Shown here piece after piece: positions 35,885 to 44,503 of a stretch of 64,000 nt of DNA. The translations under genes and the position numbers were made by a program. Below the pieces are notes generated by a model. It searched no databases, was not told the origin of the DNA, and was given only the letters and a program-made list of their open reading frames with translations. The DNA comes from NIOZ-UU13 sp964417935 (GTDB lineage Bacteria > Planctomycetota > Phycisphaerae > Sedimentisphaerales > Anaerobacaceae): NCBI GenBank assembly GCA_964417935.1, contig CAYQKF010000009.1, positions 7,595 to 71,594 on the forward strand. The letters are read 5' to 3'. How positions within the stretch are numbered: position 1 is the first letter of the stretch; every line of letters begins with the position of its first letter.

Positions 35885-36865
35885 ATGCAGCAGAGTAAAA
35901 ATAAATCACCAATCTTCATCGTAGGTGCTGGAAGGTCAGGAACTACTCTGTTAAGGCAAATTCTTAATTGCCATCCCTCACTGGCAATAGTCCCAGAGTC
36001 CCATTTTATACCTTGGTTCTATAACAAGTTGGATACCTATGGGAATTTATCTGAAAAGCCCAATGCGCTCAGTCTAATAAACCAAATAGTATCGACGGAC
36101 AGATTTCAAAAGTGGTCGCTTCAGATAAGCAACCCGAATGATTTTTATGAAAAATACAAACCTAATTCTTATAAAAATATACTAATGGCATTATATCAAG
36201 AATACGCAGTTCAACACGGTAAACCTCGATGGGGTGATAAAACTCCTGCTTACGTCGATGCGTTAGATATCTTATTAACAATCTTCCCCAGCGCGCAAAT
36301 CATACATTTAGTCAGAGACGGGAGAGATGTCTACTTATCTCACAAGAAAGTCACATGGGGTCCTAAGACCGCAGAAAGCACTGCTATGTACTGGGTCAAT
36401 TGCCTCCAAAATATAGCGATAAATCGAAGTCTCAACGAGTCAAATCTGCTCGAGGTGAGGTACGAAGATTTGGTAACCGAACCTGAGAGTCAATTGAAAA
36501 GAATATGTGCTTTTCTAAATGAAGAATTTTACACACATTTGCTCAATTATCAAAATTATGCTAGAAATGATGTGCGACATTGGAAAAGCCAGTATTTTAA
36601 TAAAAAAATTACACCTCAGATAAAGAAATATCTTATTAAGATGGAAGATACAAAAATAAGATCTTTTGAAAGGATTGCTGCTGGTTTTCTAAAAAAATAT
36701 GGGTATCAGATCCATCATGATAATCTTTCGAATTATTCAAGTTTAAGATTACGATTGTTCTTGATAGAAGATGCTCTGATGAGACCCATTTACTCCCGTC
36801 TCAATCACTCGAAATCCAGAATTGGATATGGAATGAGATTTTTCAAACTGGACAAAATTTTTTAA
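35885..36865 (+). CDS. Sulfotransferase
   Basis: A 326-residue PAPS-dependent sulfotransferase. The 5'-phosphosulfate loop is PIFIVGAGRSGTTLLRQIL (residues 9-27); the 3'-phosphate motif is IIHLVRDGRDVYLSHKKV, with the conserved Arg and Ser region following; LLEVRYEDLVTEPESQLKRI is the third family block. It probably adds sulfate to a sugar of the exopolysaccharide, as is common in marine-type planctomycete glycans. No PAPS-synthesis genes lie here. Start ATG 35885 follows AAGGAATCCC. No membrane segment is obvious. Confidence 0.88.
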   Translation: MQQSKNKSPIFIVGAGRSGTTLLRQILNCHPSLAIVPESHFIPWFYNKLDTYGNLSEKPNALSLINQIVSTDRFQKWSLQISNPNDFYEKYKPNSYKNILMALYQEYAVQHGKPRWGDKTPAYVDALDILLTIFPSAQIIHLVRDGRDVYLSHKKVTWGPKTAESTAMYWVNCLQNIAINRSLNESNLLEVRYEDLVTEPESQLKRICAFLNEEFYTHLLNYQNYARNDVRHWKSQYFNKKITPQIKKYLIKMEDTKIRSFERIAAGFLKKYGYQIHHDNLSNYSSLRLRLFLIEDALMRPIYSRLNHSKSRIGYGMRFFKLDKIF

Positions 36866-36886
36866 AGCCTATTTCTGTACTAAGGG

Positions 36887-37738
36887 ATGCGTGTTTTGAA
36901 TATGCAGGTAGCATTAGTCGTACCAACGCATAGTCGCCTCGAGTATACGAAGAAAATGTTGCTTCGTCTCCTTGAGGATCCGAACGAAGAGTTTGACCTT
37001 TATCTTTGGGATAATGCCTCTACCGATGAAACACCGGAGTATCTAAAGGATGAGGTGAAGGATCCTCGCATAGTTGAAGTTGTCCTGAGCAAAGAGAATG
37101 TTGGGCAAACGGGCGCGATGAACTATGTATGGGGTAAAACAAAGGCTGAACTGGTTGGTAAAGTCGACAACGATTGTTTAGTGCCCCCTGGCTGGACACG
37201 GACTCTTGCCCAAGCGCACAAAGATATCCCAAATTTGGGAGTAGTTGCATGTTGGCACTTTTTCCCGGATGATTTTGATTACAAACGGGCGAAGCACAAG
37301 ATACAGGCATTTAATGAACACCATCTTTTTCGGCATCCATGGGTTGGTGGCACAGGCTTCCTGCTCAAACGCAAGACTTTTCTTGAGATGGGGCCGTGGC
37401 GAGAGGGTTCTACTGTAGGGACCACCTATTATTTCTTAAAAATGGCTTTGGCTGGTTACACAAACGGATGGTATTATCCACTTCTTCATCAGGAACACAT
37501 GGACGATCCGGTTTCAAAGCACTCCATGCTAAAAAGTGATAAAGCGATAACTTCATTGTATGATATAACTTATACCTTGCGAAATCAGCAAATAAAGACG
37601 ATGCAGAAGCGCATGGCGTGGCGCACGCAGGTCATACGAAATCTCCTCGACGACCCATGGGATGCTAAATATTACACTGGTTGGCGCAGCAAAATACGAA
37701 GAATTAAAGATCAACTGGCCAAATATATGCCAACTTGA
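36887..37738 (+). CDS. Family 2 glycosyltransferase
   Basis: A 283-residue GT-A fold enzyme. It has VALVVPTHSRLEYTKKMLLRL, then LYLWDNASTDETPEYL and KVDNDCLVPPGW, the D-x-D-like metal site. The acceptor half has HPWVGGTGFLLKRKTFLEMG. No membrane segment, so it acts on the cytosolic face. Two starts are possible: 36887 (ATG directly behind AAGGG, too close) and 36902 (ATG five codons on). Donor and acceptor cannot be told from sequence. Confidence 0.85.
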   Translation: MRVLNMQVALVVPTHSRLEYTKKMLLRLLEDPNEEFDLYLWDNASTDETPEYLKDEVKDPRIVEVVLSKENVGQTGAMNYVWGKTKAELVGKVDNDCLVPPGWTRTLAQAHKDIPNLGVVACWHFFPDDFDYKRAKHKIQAFNEHHLFRHPWVGGTGFLLKRKTFLEMGPWREGSTVGTTYYFLKMALAGYTNGWYYPLLHQEHMDDPVSKHSMLKSDKAITSLYDITYTLRNQQIKTMQKRMAWRTQVIRNLLDDPWDAKYYTGWRSKIRRIKDQLAKYMPT

Positions 37739-37835
37739 CACAATACCAAGCCAGAAGTGAAGTATTCTTGTTCTTGGATTTATATATTAAGCCAATATCT
37801 TTTGACCATCGTTGGCAAATTGCAGAAATGACAAA

Positions 37836-38711
37836 ATGATAAGACGCAAAATAAATACCCTTAAAAGGGAGCTGTACGATAAGAGAATAGCTCCTGCCAA
37901 CAGCACAGTAATAGGAGACAATTTTTGGCGATTAGAAAAATTTCACACATACACAATTCTCGCTGAAGAACATGGTAAAAAAGTGATTTATAAATGTGCA
38001 GCTACGGAGAAGTCAAAGCCGTTTATCAAAAGTATAGCCAAAAATGAAAAATTGAACGCTGAGTACCTCAAAGGACGATTTGATGTTCTGTGTGGCCTAC
38101 TAGAGAAGGATCAAATCAAGTATGACTATTTGACTTATCCATCTCTGAAAGATGAGATAATATTCCACATGAGACAGAGACATTATAAGAAAGCAAATGA
38201 CCTTTTTGAAAAATACGTCGATAAGATACGCTCATTGAAAACAATTAAAACTACCCCGACGGAATTCCTAAAAAAGTTCGTGAGCAATGCAGTCGCCCAT
38301 CTGCCCAAAATAGATTGTCTTACTCGTGGTTTGCTTGATTTAACCCCTGATAATATTCTGATTGATGGAGATCGTTGGATTGCACTTGACAATGAATGGT
38401 CATTCGATTTTCCCATGCCTGTAATGTTCTTAATATTTCGTGCGATACAAACGTTAGCTGTCGTATCACAGTCTGAGATTCGGAAGGCTGCCAATAAAGC
38501 AAATCCTGTGATAGGTATATTGGCCGGTAGATTGAGGACATACTATGTACCCGTCTCATGGATGAAGTACATAACGTATTACGACGTAAGTTTATGGCGA
38601 ACGTTCAAATGGGAGCTGGGTTTCCAGCAGTACGTAACCGGCTCCACTCATATGCAAACTTCAAGAATTAGAAAAAATCCTTGGATACGTACGCGTTTTT
38701 TACTTCGATAA
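37836..38711 (+). CDS. Kinase-fold protein of the polysaccharide cluster
   Basis: A 291-residue protein that looks like an aminoglycoside-phosphotransferase or WbdD-type kinase. KKVIYKCAATE supplies a possible ATP-binding Lys (Lys53). The catalytic loop GLLDLTPDNILIDG has Asp168 and Asn173, and WIALDNEWSF has Asp185 in the DFG position. It may phosphorylate the growing glycan end, as WbdD does to stop chain growth, or the lipid carrier. Start ATG 37836; the frame is open to TTG 37812. Neither has a ribosome site. It sits between a glycosyltransferase and the polymerase gene. Confidence 0.65.
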   Translation: MIRRKINTLKRELYDKRIAPANSTVIGDNFWRLEKFHTYTILAEEHGKKVIYKCAATEKSKPFIKSIAKNEKLNAEYLKGRFDVLCGLLEKDQIKYDYLTYPSLKDEIIFHMRQRHYKKANDLFEKYVDKIRSLKTIKTTPTEFLKKFVSNAVAHLPKIDCLTRGLLDLTPDNILIDGDRWIALDNEWSFDFPMPVMFLIFRAIQTLAVVSQSEIRKAANKANPVIGILAGRLRTYYVPVSWMKYITYYDVSLWRTFKWELGFQQYVTGSTHMQTSRIRKNPWIRTRFLLR

Positions 38712-38753
38712 AGAATCTACATATATCACGAAGACTGTAGTTAGCTTTTGTAA

Positions 38754-40073
38754 ATGGAAGCGATAACACTTTTTATTGGGATAGCTGCAAGTGCTCTGGT
38801 GTTCTGTCTGCCGCCAGTTTATGGGCTTGTTGTCTATACAGCAGCCCTTGCTTGGTACCCTCAATATCTTTCGGTCCCGGTAGGTACAATTGATTTTACC
38901 TTACGTAGAATGGTGATACTGGCAATATTCGCAAATATGTTCTTGCGAACCAACCTGCCGCGCCAGCTAAAGTTCATATGGCTGGATAAAATCGTGATCA
39001 TATATTTCCTTTGTCAAATCGTGTCAGGTGCTTTTACAACTCGCTCGCTAATGCCATTCTTGGAAAACCGTGCTGGTGCAGTTTTTGATATGGTCTTACC
39101 TTACTTCGCCGTACGAATGATAGTAACGAGCAAGAAAGACTACTTGCTGCTACTGAAATCGATTTTAGTAATCGCGGCTCCATTAGCCATAATCGGTTTT
39201 TATCAATGTATTACGGGAAATAATCCCCTTGGTTTCTTAAAAAAATATCATGCATGGAAGAGTGATGGAATGTATCGGCCAATACTACGACACGGCTTTT
39301 ACCGTGCCGATGTAACATTTTCAATGTCAATTATGTACGGTCTGTTTTTTGCTATGTTTGGCCCCGTCTGTGCAGGTCTTCTGCGTACCGTGAGAAAAAA
39401 TAAAACGCTCTGTTGGATAAGCCTCGGATTGATGGGTGCCGGCATTTTTTCATCGATGTCGGGTGGACCAATTCTTGCTGCGCTGTTAGCCATCCCATTT
39501 ATTCTATTCTTCCGATACAGGAAGCATTGGAAAGTAGCGGTGGCAACCATCATACTAATGTGTGGATCAGTGGAAATAATCAGTAATCGGCACTTTTATG
39601 ATGTTCTGGGCGGCTTCACTTTTAGTCCCAGAACAGCATGGTATCGCAGCAGATTGATTGACGTGTCCTTATTTGAAGGTGGGATGTCTGGTCATTGGTT
39701 AACTGGGTTTGGTTACAATGTCGACCCAGGCTGGGCTTCCAGAATTGACGGGCGTGACCACACTGATACGGTCAATCATTATTTGCTCGTTTTGCAACGT
39801 TTCGGATTAGTTGGCTTGCTGCCTTTCCTTACTATGAACGTGGTGGTTATCAAAAAACTTGTTGATGCTTATAAAGCAAGTATCTTAGACTCAGATAAGT
39901 GGCTGGTTTGGTGTTTGTTAGCTGGATTATTCGGGTTGTCGGGTGCTTTTATATCAGTTTCGCTATTTGGTCAGCCTACCACAATTTTCTATATGATGAT
40001 TGGATTTGCCGGTGTAATGCCTGCAATCGTTAAAAGAGTAAGTCGTCCGACTTATTTTGTGGCAAATATATGA
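38754..40073 (+). CDS. O-antigen polymerase/ligase-like membrane protein (Wzy-type)
   Basis: A 439-residue protein with about ten hydrophobic helices and a large central periplasmic loop, as in Wzy and WaaL proteins. It has the weak motif VNHYLLVLQRFGLVGLLPF near residue 340, where O-antigen-ligase-type proteins have a conserved His and hydrophobic stretch. It probably polymerises the repeat units delivered by the flippase. Its stop overlaps the next start (ATGA), so it is co-translated with the following glycosyltransferase gene. Confidence 0.75.
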   Translation: MEAITLFIGIAASALVFCLPPVYGLVVYTAALAWYPQYLSVPVGTIDFTLRRMVILAIFANMFLRTNLPRQLKFIWLDKIVIIYFLCQIVSGAFTTRSLMPFLENRAGAVFDMVLPYFAVRMIVTSKKDYLLLLKSILVIAAPLAIIGFYQCITGNNPLGFLKKYHAWKSDGMYRPILRHGFYRADVTFSMSIMYGLFFAMFGPVCAGLLRTVRKNKTLCWISLGLMGAGIFSSMSGGPILAALLAIPFILFFRYRKHWKVAVATIILMCGSVEIISNRHFYDVLGGFTFSPRTAWYRSRLIDVSLFEGGMSGHWLTGFGYNVDPGWASRIDGRDHTDTVNHYLLVLQRFGLVGLLPFLTMNVVVIKKLVDAYKASILDSDKWLVWCLLAGLFGLSGAFISVSLFGQPTTIFYMMIGFAGVMPAIVKRVSRPTYFVANI

Positions 40074-41029
40074 CCGATCTTTCAGTTATAGTAGTCAGTT
40101 GGAACACCTGCAGTATCTTGCAGCAATGTTTAAAATCCATTTACAAACAAATCAGAGACATTGTATTTGAAGTCATTGTTATTGATAATGCCTCAACAGA
40201 CGGTTCCGTTGAAATGATTCGGTCTGAATTTCCTGGTGTTACCCTTATTGTTAACGATACAAATCGAGGTTTTGCAGCAGCTAACAATCAAGGCATATAC
40301 GTTGCACAAGGTAGGTACATATTGTTACTAAATAGTGACACAATAGTGTTAGACCATGCTAATGATAAAGTGGTTGCTTTTGCGGACGTACATTCGGAAG
40401 CTGCGGTTGTGGGTTGTCGCGTTCTCAACCCCGACCGAACATTGCAGTCGAGTTGCTTTATGTTTCCATCTATATTGAATATGCTGCTTTCAACCACTTA
40501 CCTGTATAAACTCTTCCCAAAGAGCAAATTCTTTGGGCGCGAACGAATGACATGGTGGGACAGAAATGATACCAGAGAAGTAGATGTAGTAACAGGGTGT
40601 TTTATGCTCGTCAGGCGTGAAGCAATAGACCAAGTTGGGATGATGGATGAGCAGTTCTTCATGTACGGCGAAGAAACGGATTGGTGTTACCGATTCAAGC
40701 AGGCTGGCTGGGAAGTTATGTTCACTCCGGCGGGTGAAATTATACATCTTGGTGGCCAGAGTTCAAAGAAGATTGCTACAGAAATGGCTCTACAGTTGCG
40801 AGGTAGTATCCTGCAATTTATCAATAAACATCGGCCTCGGTGGGAATATGTCTTGGCGTGTTTATTTGTGTGGCTGTTTTGTGCGGTTCGAATTCCCTTC
40901 TGGTTTGTGTGTTTTCTCTTCAGCCGACAGGATCGAAAGTATAACTGGAGTCGCATGAAAATCTATGCTATTGGGGCATGGCGAATAATTACAGCCGGCG
41001 GCAAGTCCCTTTGCATGCAGGTAGAATAG
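40070..41029 (+). CDS. Family 2 glycosyltransferase, rhamnosyltransferase-like
   Basis: A 319-residue GT-A enzyme: LSVIVVSWNTCSILQQCLKS, VIVIDNASTDGSVEMI, NRGFAAANNQG and LLLNSDTIV (metal site). The WbbL-like acceptor block includes VTGCFMLVRREAIDQVG and FFMYGEETDWCYRFKQAG. The C-terminus has a hydrophobic stretch VLACLFVWLFCAVRIPFWFV that should bind it to the membrane. Donor sugar unknown, dTDP-rhamnose by resemblance. Starts inside the stop of the polymerase gene. Confidence 0.88.
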   Translation: MTDLSVIVVSWNTCSILQQCLKSIYKQIRDIVFEVIVIDNASTDGSVEMIRSEFPGVTLIVNDTNRGFAAANNQGIYVAQGRYILLLNSDTIVLDHANDKVVAFADVHSEAAVVGCRVLNPDRTLQSSCFMFPSILNMLLSTTYLYKLFPKSKFFGRERMTWWDRNDTREVDVVTGCFMLVRREAIDQVGMMDEQFFMYGEETDWCYRFKQAGWEVMFTPAGEIIHLGGQSSKKIATEMALQLRGSILQFINKHRPRWEYVLACLFVWLFCAVRIPFWFVCFLFSRQDRKYNWSRMKIYAIGAWRIITAGGKSLCMQVE

Positions 41030-41038
41030 AGATAATCA

Positions 41039-41953
41039 ATGTTGGAGAATAACATAAAATATATCATAATTACCCCCGCTTACAATGAAGCTGCGTATAT
41101 CGAATGTACCATCAGAGGCGTATTAGCTCAATCCGTACTTCCATATAAGTGGCTTATAGTCGATGACAACTCGACAGATGATACGGCAAAGATCATTCAG
41201 CAGTATACCGCAAAGTACAGGTGGATTCAATACCTATATCGAGCAAAAGAACCCAGCGAGAATTATTATGCCAGTAATGTTCATGCGATTGTGGCAGGTT
41301 TTAAAAAGATCAAGACGATAGAATTTGATTACCTTGCCATTCTTGATGCAGATATCAGTCTGCCAGAGGATTATTATGAGCAGATATTTTACAGGTTCAG
41401 GCAAGATGAAAGACTGGGGGTAGCATCGGGAGTGTATCAGGATTTGGTTGACGGCAAGTTATATAGAGTGCTGAACGACCGGAGGTCAACTCCAAAAGCT
41501 ATCCAGGTTTTTCGGAAGAATTGCTTTGAGCAAATCGGGGGTTACTTACCGCTTAAATATGGGGGTGAAGATACCTGTTCCTGCATTATTGCTCGAATGA
41601 ATGGCTGGAAGAGCTGGTCATTTCCTGAACTTTCTGTAGTGCACAATAAGCCAGTAGGAACGGGTCATGCCAGTAATATGTTAAAGGTGCGATTTCGACA
41701 CGGTTTGAATGAATATGGACTGGCAACTCATCCACTTTTTATGCTTTTCAAGTCACTGCGGCGATGTATTAAGGAACGACCCATTATATCAGGCGGCATG
41801 GCAAGAATGATAGGTTTCTTGTATGGTTACTGTTTGAGGGAAAAACGTCAAATACCAGATGAGGTAGTCCTATTTATTCGTAAAGAGCAAATAGGACGCT
41901 TGTTTAATTTCAATCGAATTCCTGAAGAACATATGGTGTGTATTAAAAAATGA
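41039..41953 (+). CDS. Family 2 glycosyltransferase
   Basis: A 304-residue GT-A enzyme of a different branch from its neighbour: YIIITPAYNEAAYIECTIRG, LIVDDNSTDDTAKII and LAILDADISLPEDYYEQ. The acceptor part has GGYLPLKYGGEDTCSCIIARMNG. No membrane span. It begins 10 nt after the previous gene, and its stop overlaps the Alg14-like gene (ATGA), so the unit is tightly packed. Donor unknown. Confidence 0.87.
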   Translation: MLENNIKYIIITPAYNEAAYIECTIRGVLAQSVLPYKWLIVDDNSTDDTAKIIQQYTAKYRWIQYLYRAKEPSENYYASNVHAIVAGFKKIKTIEFDYLAILDADISLPEDYYEQIFYRFRQDERLGVASGVYQDLVDGKLYRVLNDRRSTPKAIQVFRKNCFEQIGGYLPLKYGGEDTCSCIIARMNGWKSWSFPELSVVHNKPVGTGHASNMLKVRFRHGLNEYGLATHPLFMLFKSLRRCIKERPIISGGMARMIGFLYGYCLREKRQIPDEVVLFIRKEQIGRLFNFNRIPEEHMVCIKK

Positions 41954-42411
41954 CCGATAAATATACAATCTGCTTGGCTGCTTCGGCAGGAGGGCATTTA
42001 ACGCAACTGCTCAAGCTTGTGGATAGTTGTAAAGGGTATGAAACTTTTTGCATAACAACAACTGAATTTATGAGGGATAAGCTTCGCCGGTATGGTAAGG
42101 TTTATGTCGTTGGGGAATGCAACCGTCAGCATCCTTTATGGGTGATAAAAGTACTGCTGCGATGCATTGCTGTGGTGTTTAAAGCAAGGCCGGATGCGAT
42201 AATTAGTACGGGTGCGTCGGTGGGCTGTATGGCGTGTTTCATCAGCAAACTATTAGGTGCAAAGGTTATTTGGGTGGATAGTATCACAAATGTCGATCGT
42301 ATTTCACTTTCAGGAAGAATGGTCAGATATATCTCTGACCTCTTCCTGGTGCAGTGGCCAGAACTTGTAGAGCGGTATGGAAATGTTGAATATGCAGGTG
42401 AAGTGATATGA
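41950..42411 (+). CDS. Alg14/PssD-like glycosyltransferase membrane subunit
   Basis: A 153-residue protein similar to the N-terminal half of a GT-B UDP-sugar transferase. ICLAASAGGHLTQLL is the glycine loop seen in Alg14, PssD and CpsF proteins, and ISTGASVGCMACFISKLLGA and VIWVDSITNVDRISLSG follow. In known pairs this subunit anchors its partner to the membrane and binds the lipid acceptor, while the donor site is in Alg13/PssE. The partner is encoded directly downstream with a 4-nt overlap. Confidence 0.85.
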   Translation: MTDKYTICLAASAGGHLTQLLKLVDSCKGYETFCITTTEFMRDKLRRYGKVYVVGECNRQHPLWVIKVLLRCIAVVFKARPDAIISTGASVGCMACFISKLLGAKVIWVDSITNVDRISLSGRMVRYISDLFLVQWPELVERYGNVEYAGEVI

Positions 42412-42905
42412 TTTTTCTGACAGTAGGTACACAATTCCCCTTTGACCGTCTTGTTAAAGCTGTGGATCAAGCCTGTGATGAAAGCCTGGTGGATGATGAA
42501 ATAATTGCCCAGACAGGAAAAAGTTCCTACAAGCCCCGTAATTTTGAGGGAACACCATTTTTTGCTAAAGATTTTTTTGATCAGAATTTAGAGAGAGCTA
42601 CAGCCGTAATCGGCCATGCTGGTATGGGGATAATATCACTGGCTTTGGACAATAATAAACCATTGCTTGTTATGCCAAGACTCAAAAAATATAACGAAGT
42701 GATTAATAACCACCAACTTGATATTGCTAAAAGATTTGGAGAGTTACAGCACCTATTGTTTGCATCTGATGAAATAGAATTTCTAGAAAAAATCAAACAA
42801 TTGAAATTGTTTATCCCTCATCCAAGAGAAAATCAGGCTGAAAAGGTATCTGAACGAATAAGAGTATTTTTGCGTTTATTGCGTCAAAATCATGGAGGCG
42901 AATAA
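42408..42905 (+). CDS. Alg13/PssE-like glycosyltransferase catalytic subunit
   Basis: A 165-residue GT28 C-terminal-type domain. MIFLTVGTQFPFDRLVKAVD opens the family. AVIGHAGMGIISLALDNNKPLLVMPRL carries the UDP-sugar-binding GHxG block, and NNHQLDIAKRF follows. It works as a heterodimer with the preceding Alg14-like protein. The start overlaps the partner's stop. The next gene starts 3 nt after its stop. Confidence 0.88.
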   Translation: MIFLTVGTQFPFDRLVKAVDQACDESLVDDEIIAQTGKSSYKPRNFEGTPFFAKDFFDQNLERATAVIGHAGMGIISLALDNNKPLLVMPRLKKYNEVINNHQLDIAKRFGELQHLLFASDEIEFLEKIKQLKLFIPHPRENQAEKVSERIRVFLRLLRQNHGGE

Positions 42906-42907
42906 AA

Positions 42908-43558
42908 TTGAGTTTGTTTCGTAAATTGTCTTATATAAGCCGCCAGCGTAAATTGGAGTTATTTAACAGGACTATGAAGCCGAGCGGGCAAATGAAGGTC
43001 CTTGATATTGGTGCCGAAATAAACCCTGATGGTGACAGGGGATTACAGCTTATTGATTCCTATCCATGGAAAAACAATCTTTGTGCTGTTAATCTTTCAT
43101 CTGAACATGTATCCATGATAAAGCAATACTATCCTGAGATTGAGGCAACAGTTGGAGATGCCTGTAAATTACCTTGGCCTGATAAATATTTTGATGTTAT
43201 TTATAGTAATGCTGTGATCGAGCATGTAGGTGATTTCGAAAAACAAAAGAAAATGGCATCTGAGATTATGCGTGTAGGCAAACGCTGGTTTGTTACAACT
43301 CCAAACCGTTGGTACCCGTTTGAGTTTCATTTGCGACTGCCATTTGTCACCTGGCTTCCGTGGCACGGCTACCTCAAGGTTGGTCGGATTATTAGCTACA
43401 ATCACGTGCAACAAAAATATTCCTTTGGTGCCAAACGTTCCGGCACCAGACTTCTTTCTGCAAAAGATCTGCAGCGGTGTTTCCCTGCAAGCAAAATAAT
43501 CAAACAGCGAGTGACGTTTATGGCAGAAACACTTATTGCCATTGGTGGCGATATATAA
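42908..43558 (+). CDS. SAM-dependent methyltransferase
   Basis: A 216-residue class I methyltransferase. Motif I is MKVLDIGAEINPDGD (an unusual GAEINP in place of GxGxG), and the later blocks are ATVGDACKLPWPDKYFDVIYSNAVIEH. It probably O-methylates a sugar. Start codon TTG 42908, preceded by GGAGG at 42895-42899, only 3 nt after the Alg13-like gene. Confidence 0.8.
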   Translation: MSLFRKLSYISRQRKLELFNRTMKPSGQMKVLDIGAEINPDGDRGLQLIDSYPWKNNLCAVNLSSEHVSMIKQYYPEIEATVGDACKLPWPDKYFDVIYSNAVIEHVGDFEKQKKMASEIMRVGKRWFVTTPNRWYPFEFHLRLPFVTWLPWHGYLKVGRIISYNHVQQKYSFGAKRSGTRLLSAKDLQRCFPASKIIKQRVTFMAETLIAIGGDI

Positions 43559-43559
43559 A

Positions 43560-43685
43560 ATGGAATGTGTTATATTAGCAGGTGGATATAGTAATCACGC
43601 TTATGCCGCTGATGTTTGTTGCAAACGTTTAATAAATGTCTATAACAAGCCAATTTACTGTCTCGTTCAATACCTAAAAGAATAA
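43560..43685 (+). pseudogene. Remnant N-terminus of a sugar nucleotidyltransferase
   Basis: A 41-codon frame starting MECVILAGGY and ending KRLINVYNKPIYCLVQYLKE. This is the usual opening of RfbA/GlmU-type nucleotidyltransferases (LAGG, then K-x-L-x-x-V-Y-x-K-P), with the middle G-T-R-L part lost. It lies 38 nt ahead of the intact rfbF gene and looks like what is left of an older or displaced nucleotidyltransferase gene. A short functional peptide is possible but unlikely. Confidence 0.6.
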
Positions 43686-43723
43686 CCTTTAAAACGTAAA
43701 TATAGAAAAAAGGAGAAGGTATT

Positions 43724-44503
43724 ATGAAAACGGTAATATTATGTGGGGGAAAGGGAAGGCGATTGGACCAGGAAACTGAATTCAAGCCAAAACCGCTTGT
43801 CGAAGTTGGAGGAAAGCCTATCTTGTGGCATATTATGAAAATCTATAGTCACCAGGGTTTTAGAGATTTTATTCTGTGTTTGGGTTACAAGGGAAGTATG
43901 ATAAAAGAGTATTTTCTCAACTTGGAGGAAATGTCCAACGATTTTTTATTGGATTTGAGAAACAAGCAGAGAATTAGCTTAAGTAATAAAGATTGTTTGG
44001 ATGGCAAGGTATATTTTATTGATACAGGGTTGGAGGCCATGACCGGTGTGAGAATTACCAGGATTAGAAAATATATTGAAGAAGACGAAGAGTTCTTTTT
44101 AACATATGGTGATGGCCTTGCAGATATCGATTTGAAGAAACTTTACGAGTATCACAAAAAGATGGGCAAAGTAGCAACAATTACTTCAGTTAATCCTGCT
44201 TATTGGTTTGGTTTAGTTGAATTAGAAGATGGAATAGTTAGAAAATTTGATGAAAAGCCTGATATGAAAGATTTAGTCAACGCAGGGTTTATGGTCCTTA
44301 GCAGGAAAATTTTCGATTATTTATCTGAGGACGAAAGTTGTGTTCTGGAACAGGATCCATTAAGAAGATTAGCTCAAGAAGGCCAGTTGGCTGCTTACCA
44401 TCATAAGGGTTTTTGGAAACCCATGGATACTCAAAAAGACTTGGATGAACTAAATAGGATTTATAAACAAGGCGCCCCTTGGGAAATTTGGAAAAATGAA
44501 TAA
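43724..44503 (+). CDS. rfbF: Glucose-1-phosphate cytidylyltransferase
   Basis: Makes CDP-glucose from CTP and glucose 1-phosphate, the first step to CDP-linked deoxysugars. The 259-residue product has the signature VILCGGKGRRLDQET with FKPKPLVEVGGKPILWHIM, then FFLTYGDGLADIDL (metal Asp). RfbF-specific stretches such as GYKGSMIKEYF and GFWKPMDTQKDLDELNRIY are clear. ATG 43724 has AAAAAGGAGA upstream. The last 8 nt overlap the dehydratase gene. Confidence 0.93.
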   Translation: MKTVILCGGKGRRLDQETEFKPKPLVEVGGKPILWHIMKIYSHQGFRDFILCLGYKGSMIKEYFLNLEEMSNDFLLDLRNKQRISLSNKDCLDGKVYFIDTGLEAMTGVRITRIRKYIEEDEEFFLTYGDGLADIDLKKLYEYHKKMGKVATITSVNPAYWFGLVELEDGIVRKFDEKPDMKDLVNAGFMVLSRKIFDYLSEDESCVLEQDPLRRLAQEGQLAAYHHKGFWKPMDTQKDLDELNRIYKQGAPWEIWKNE

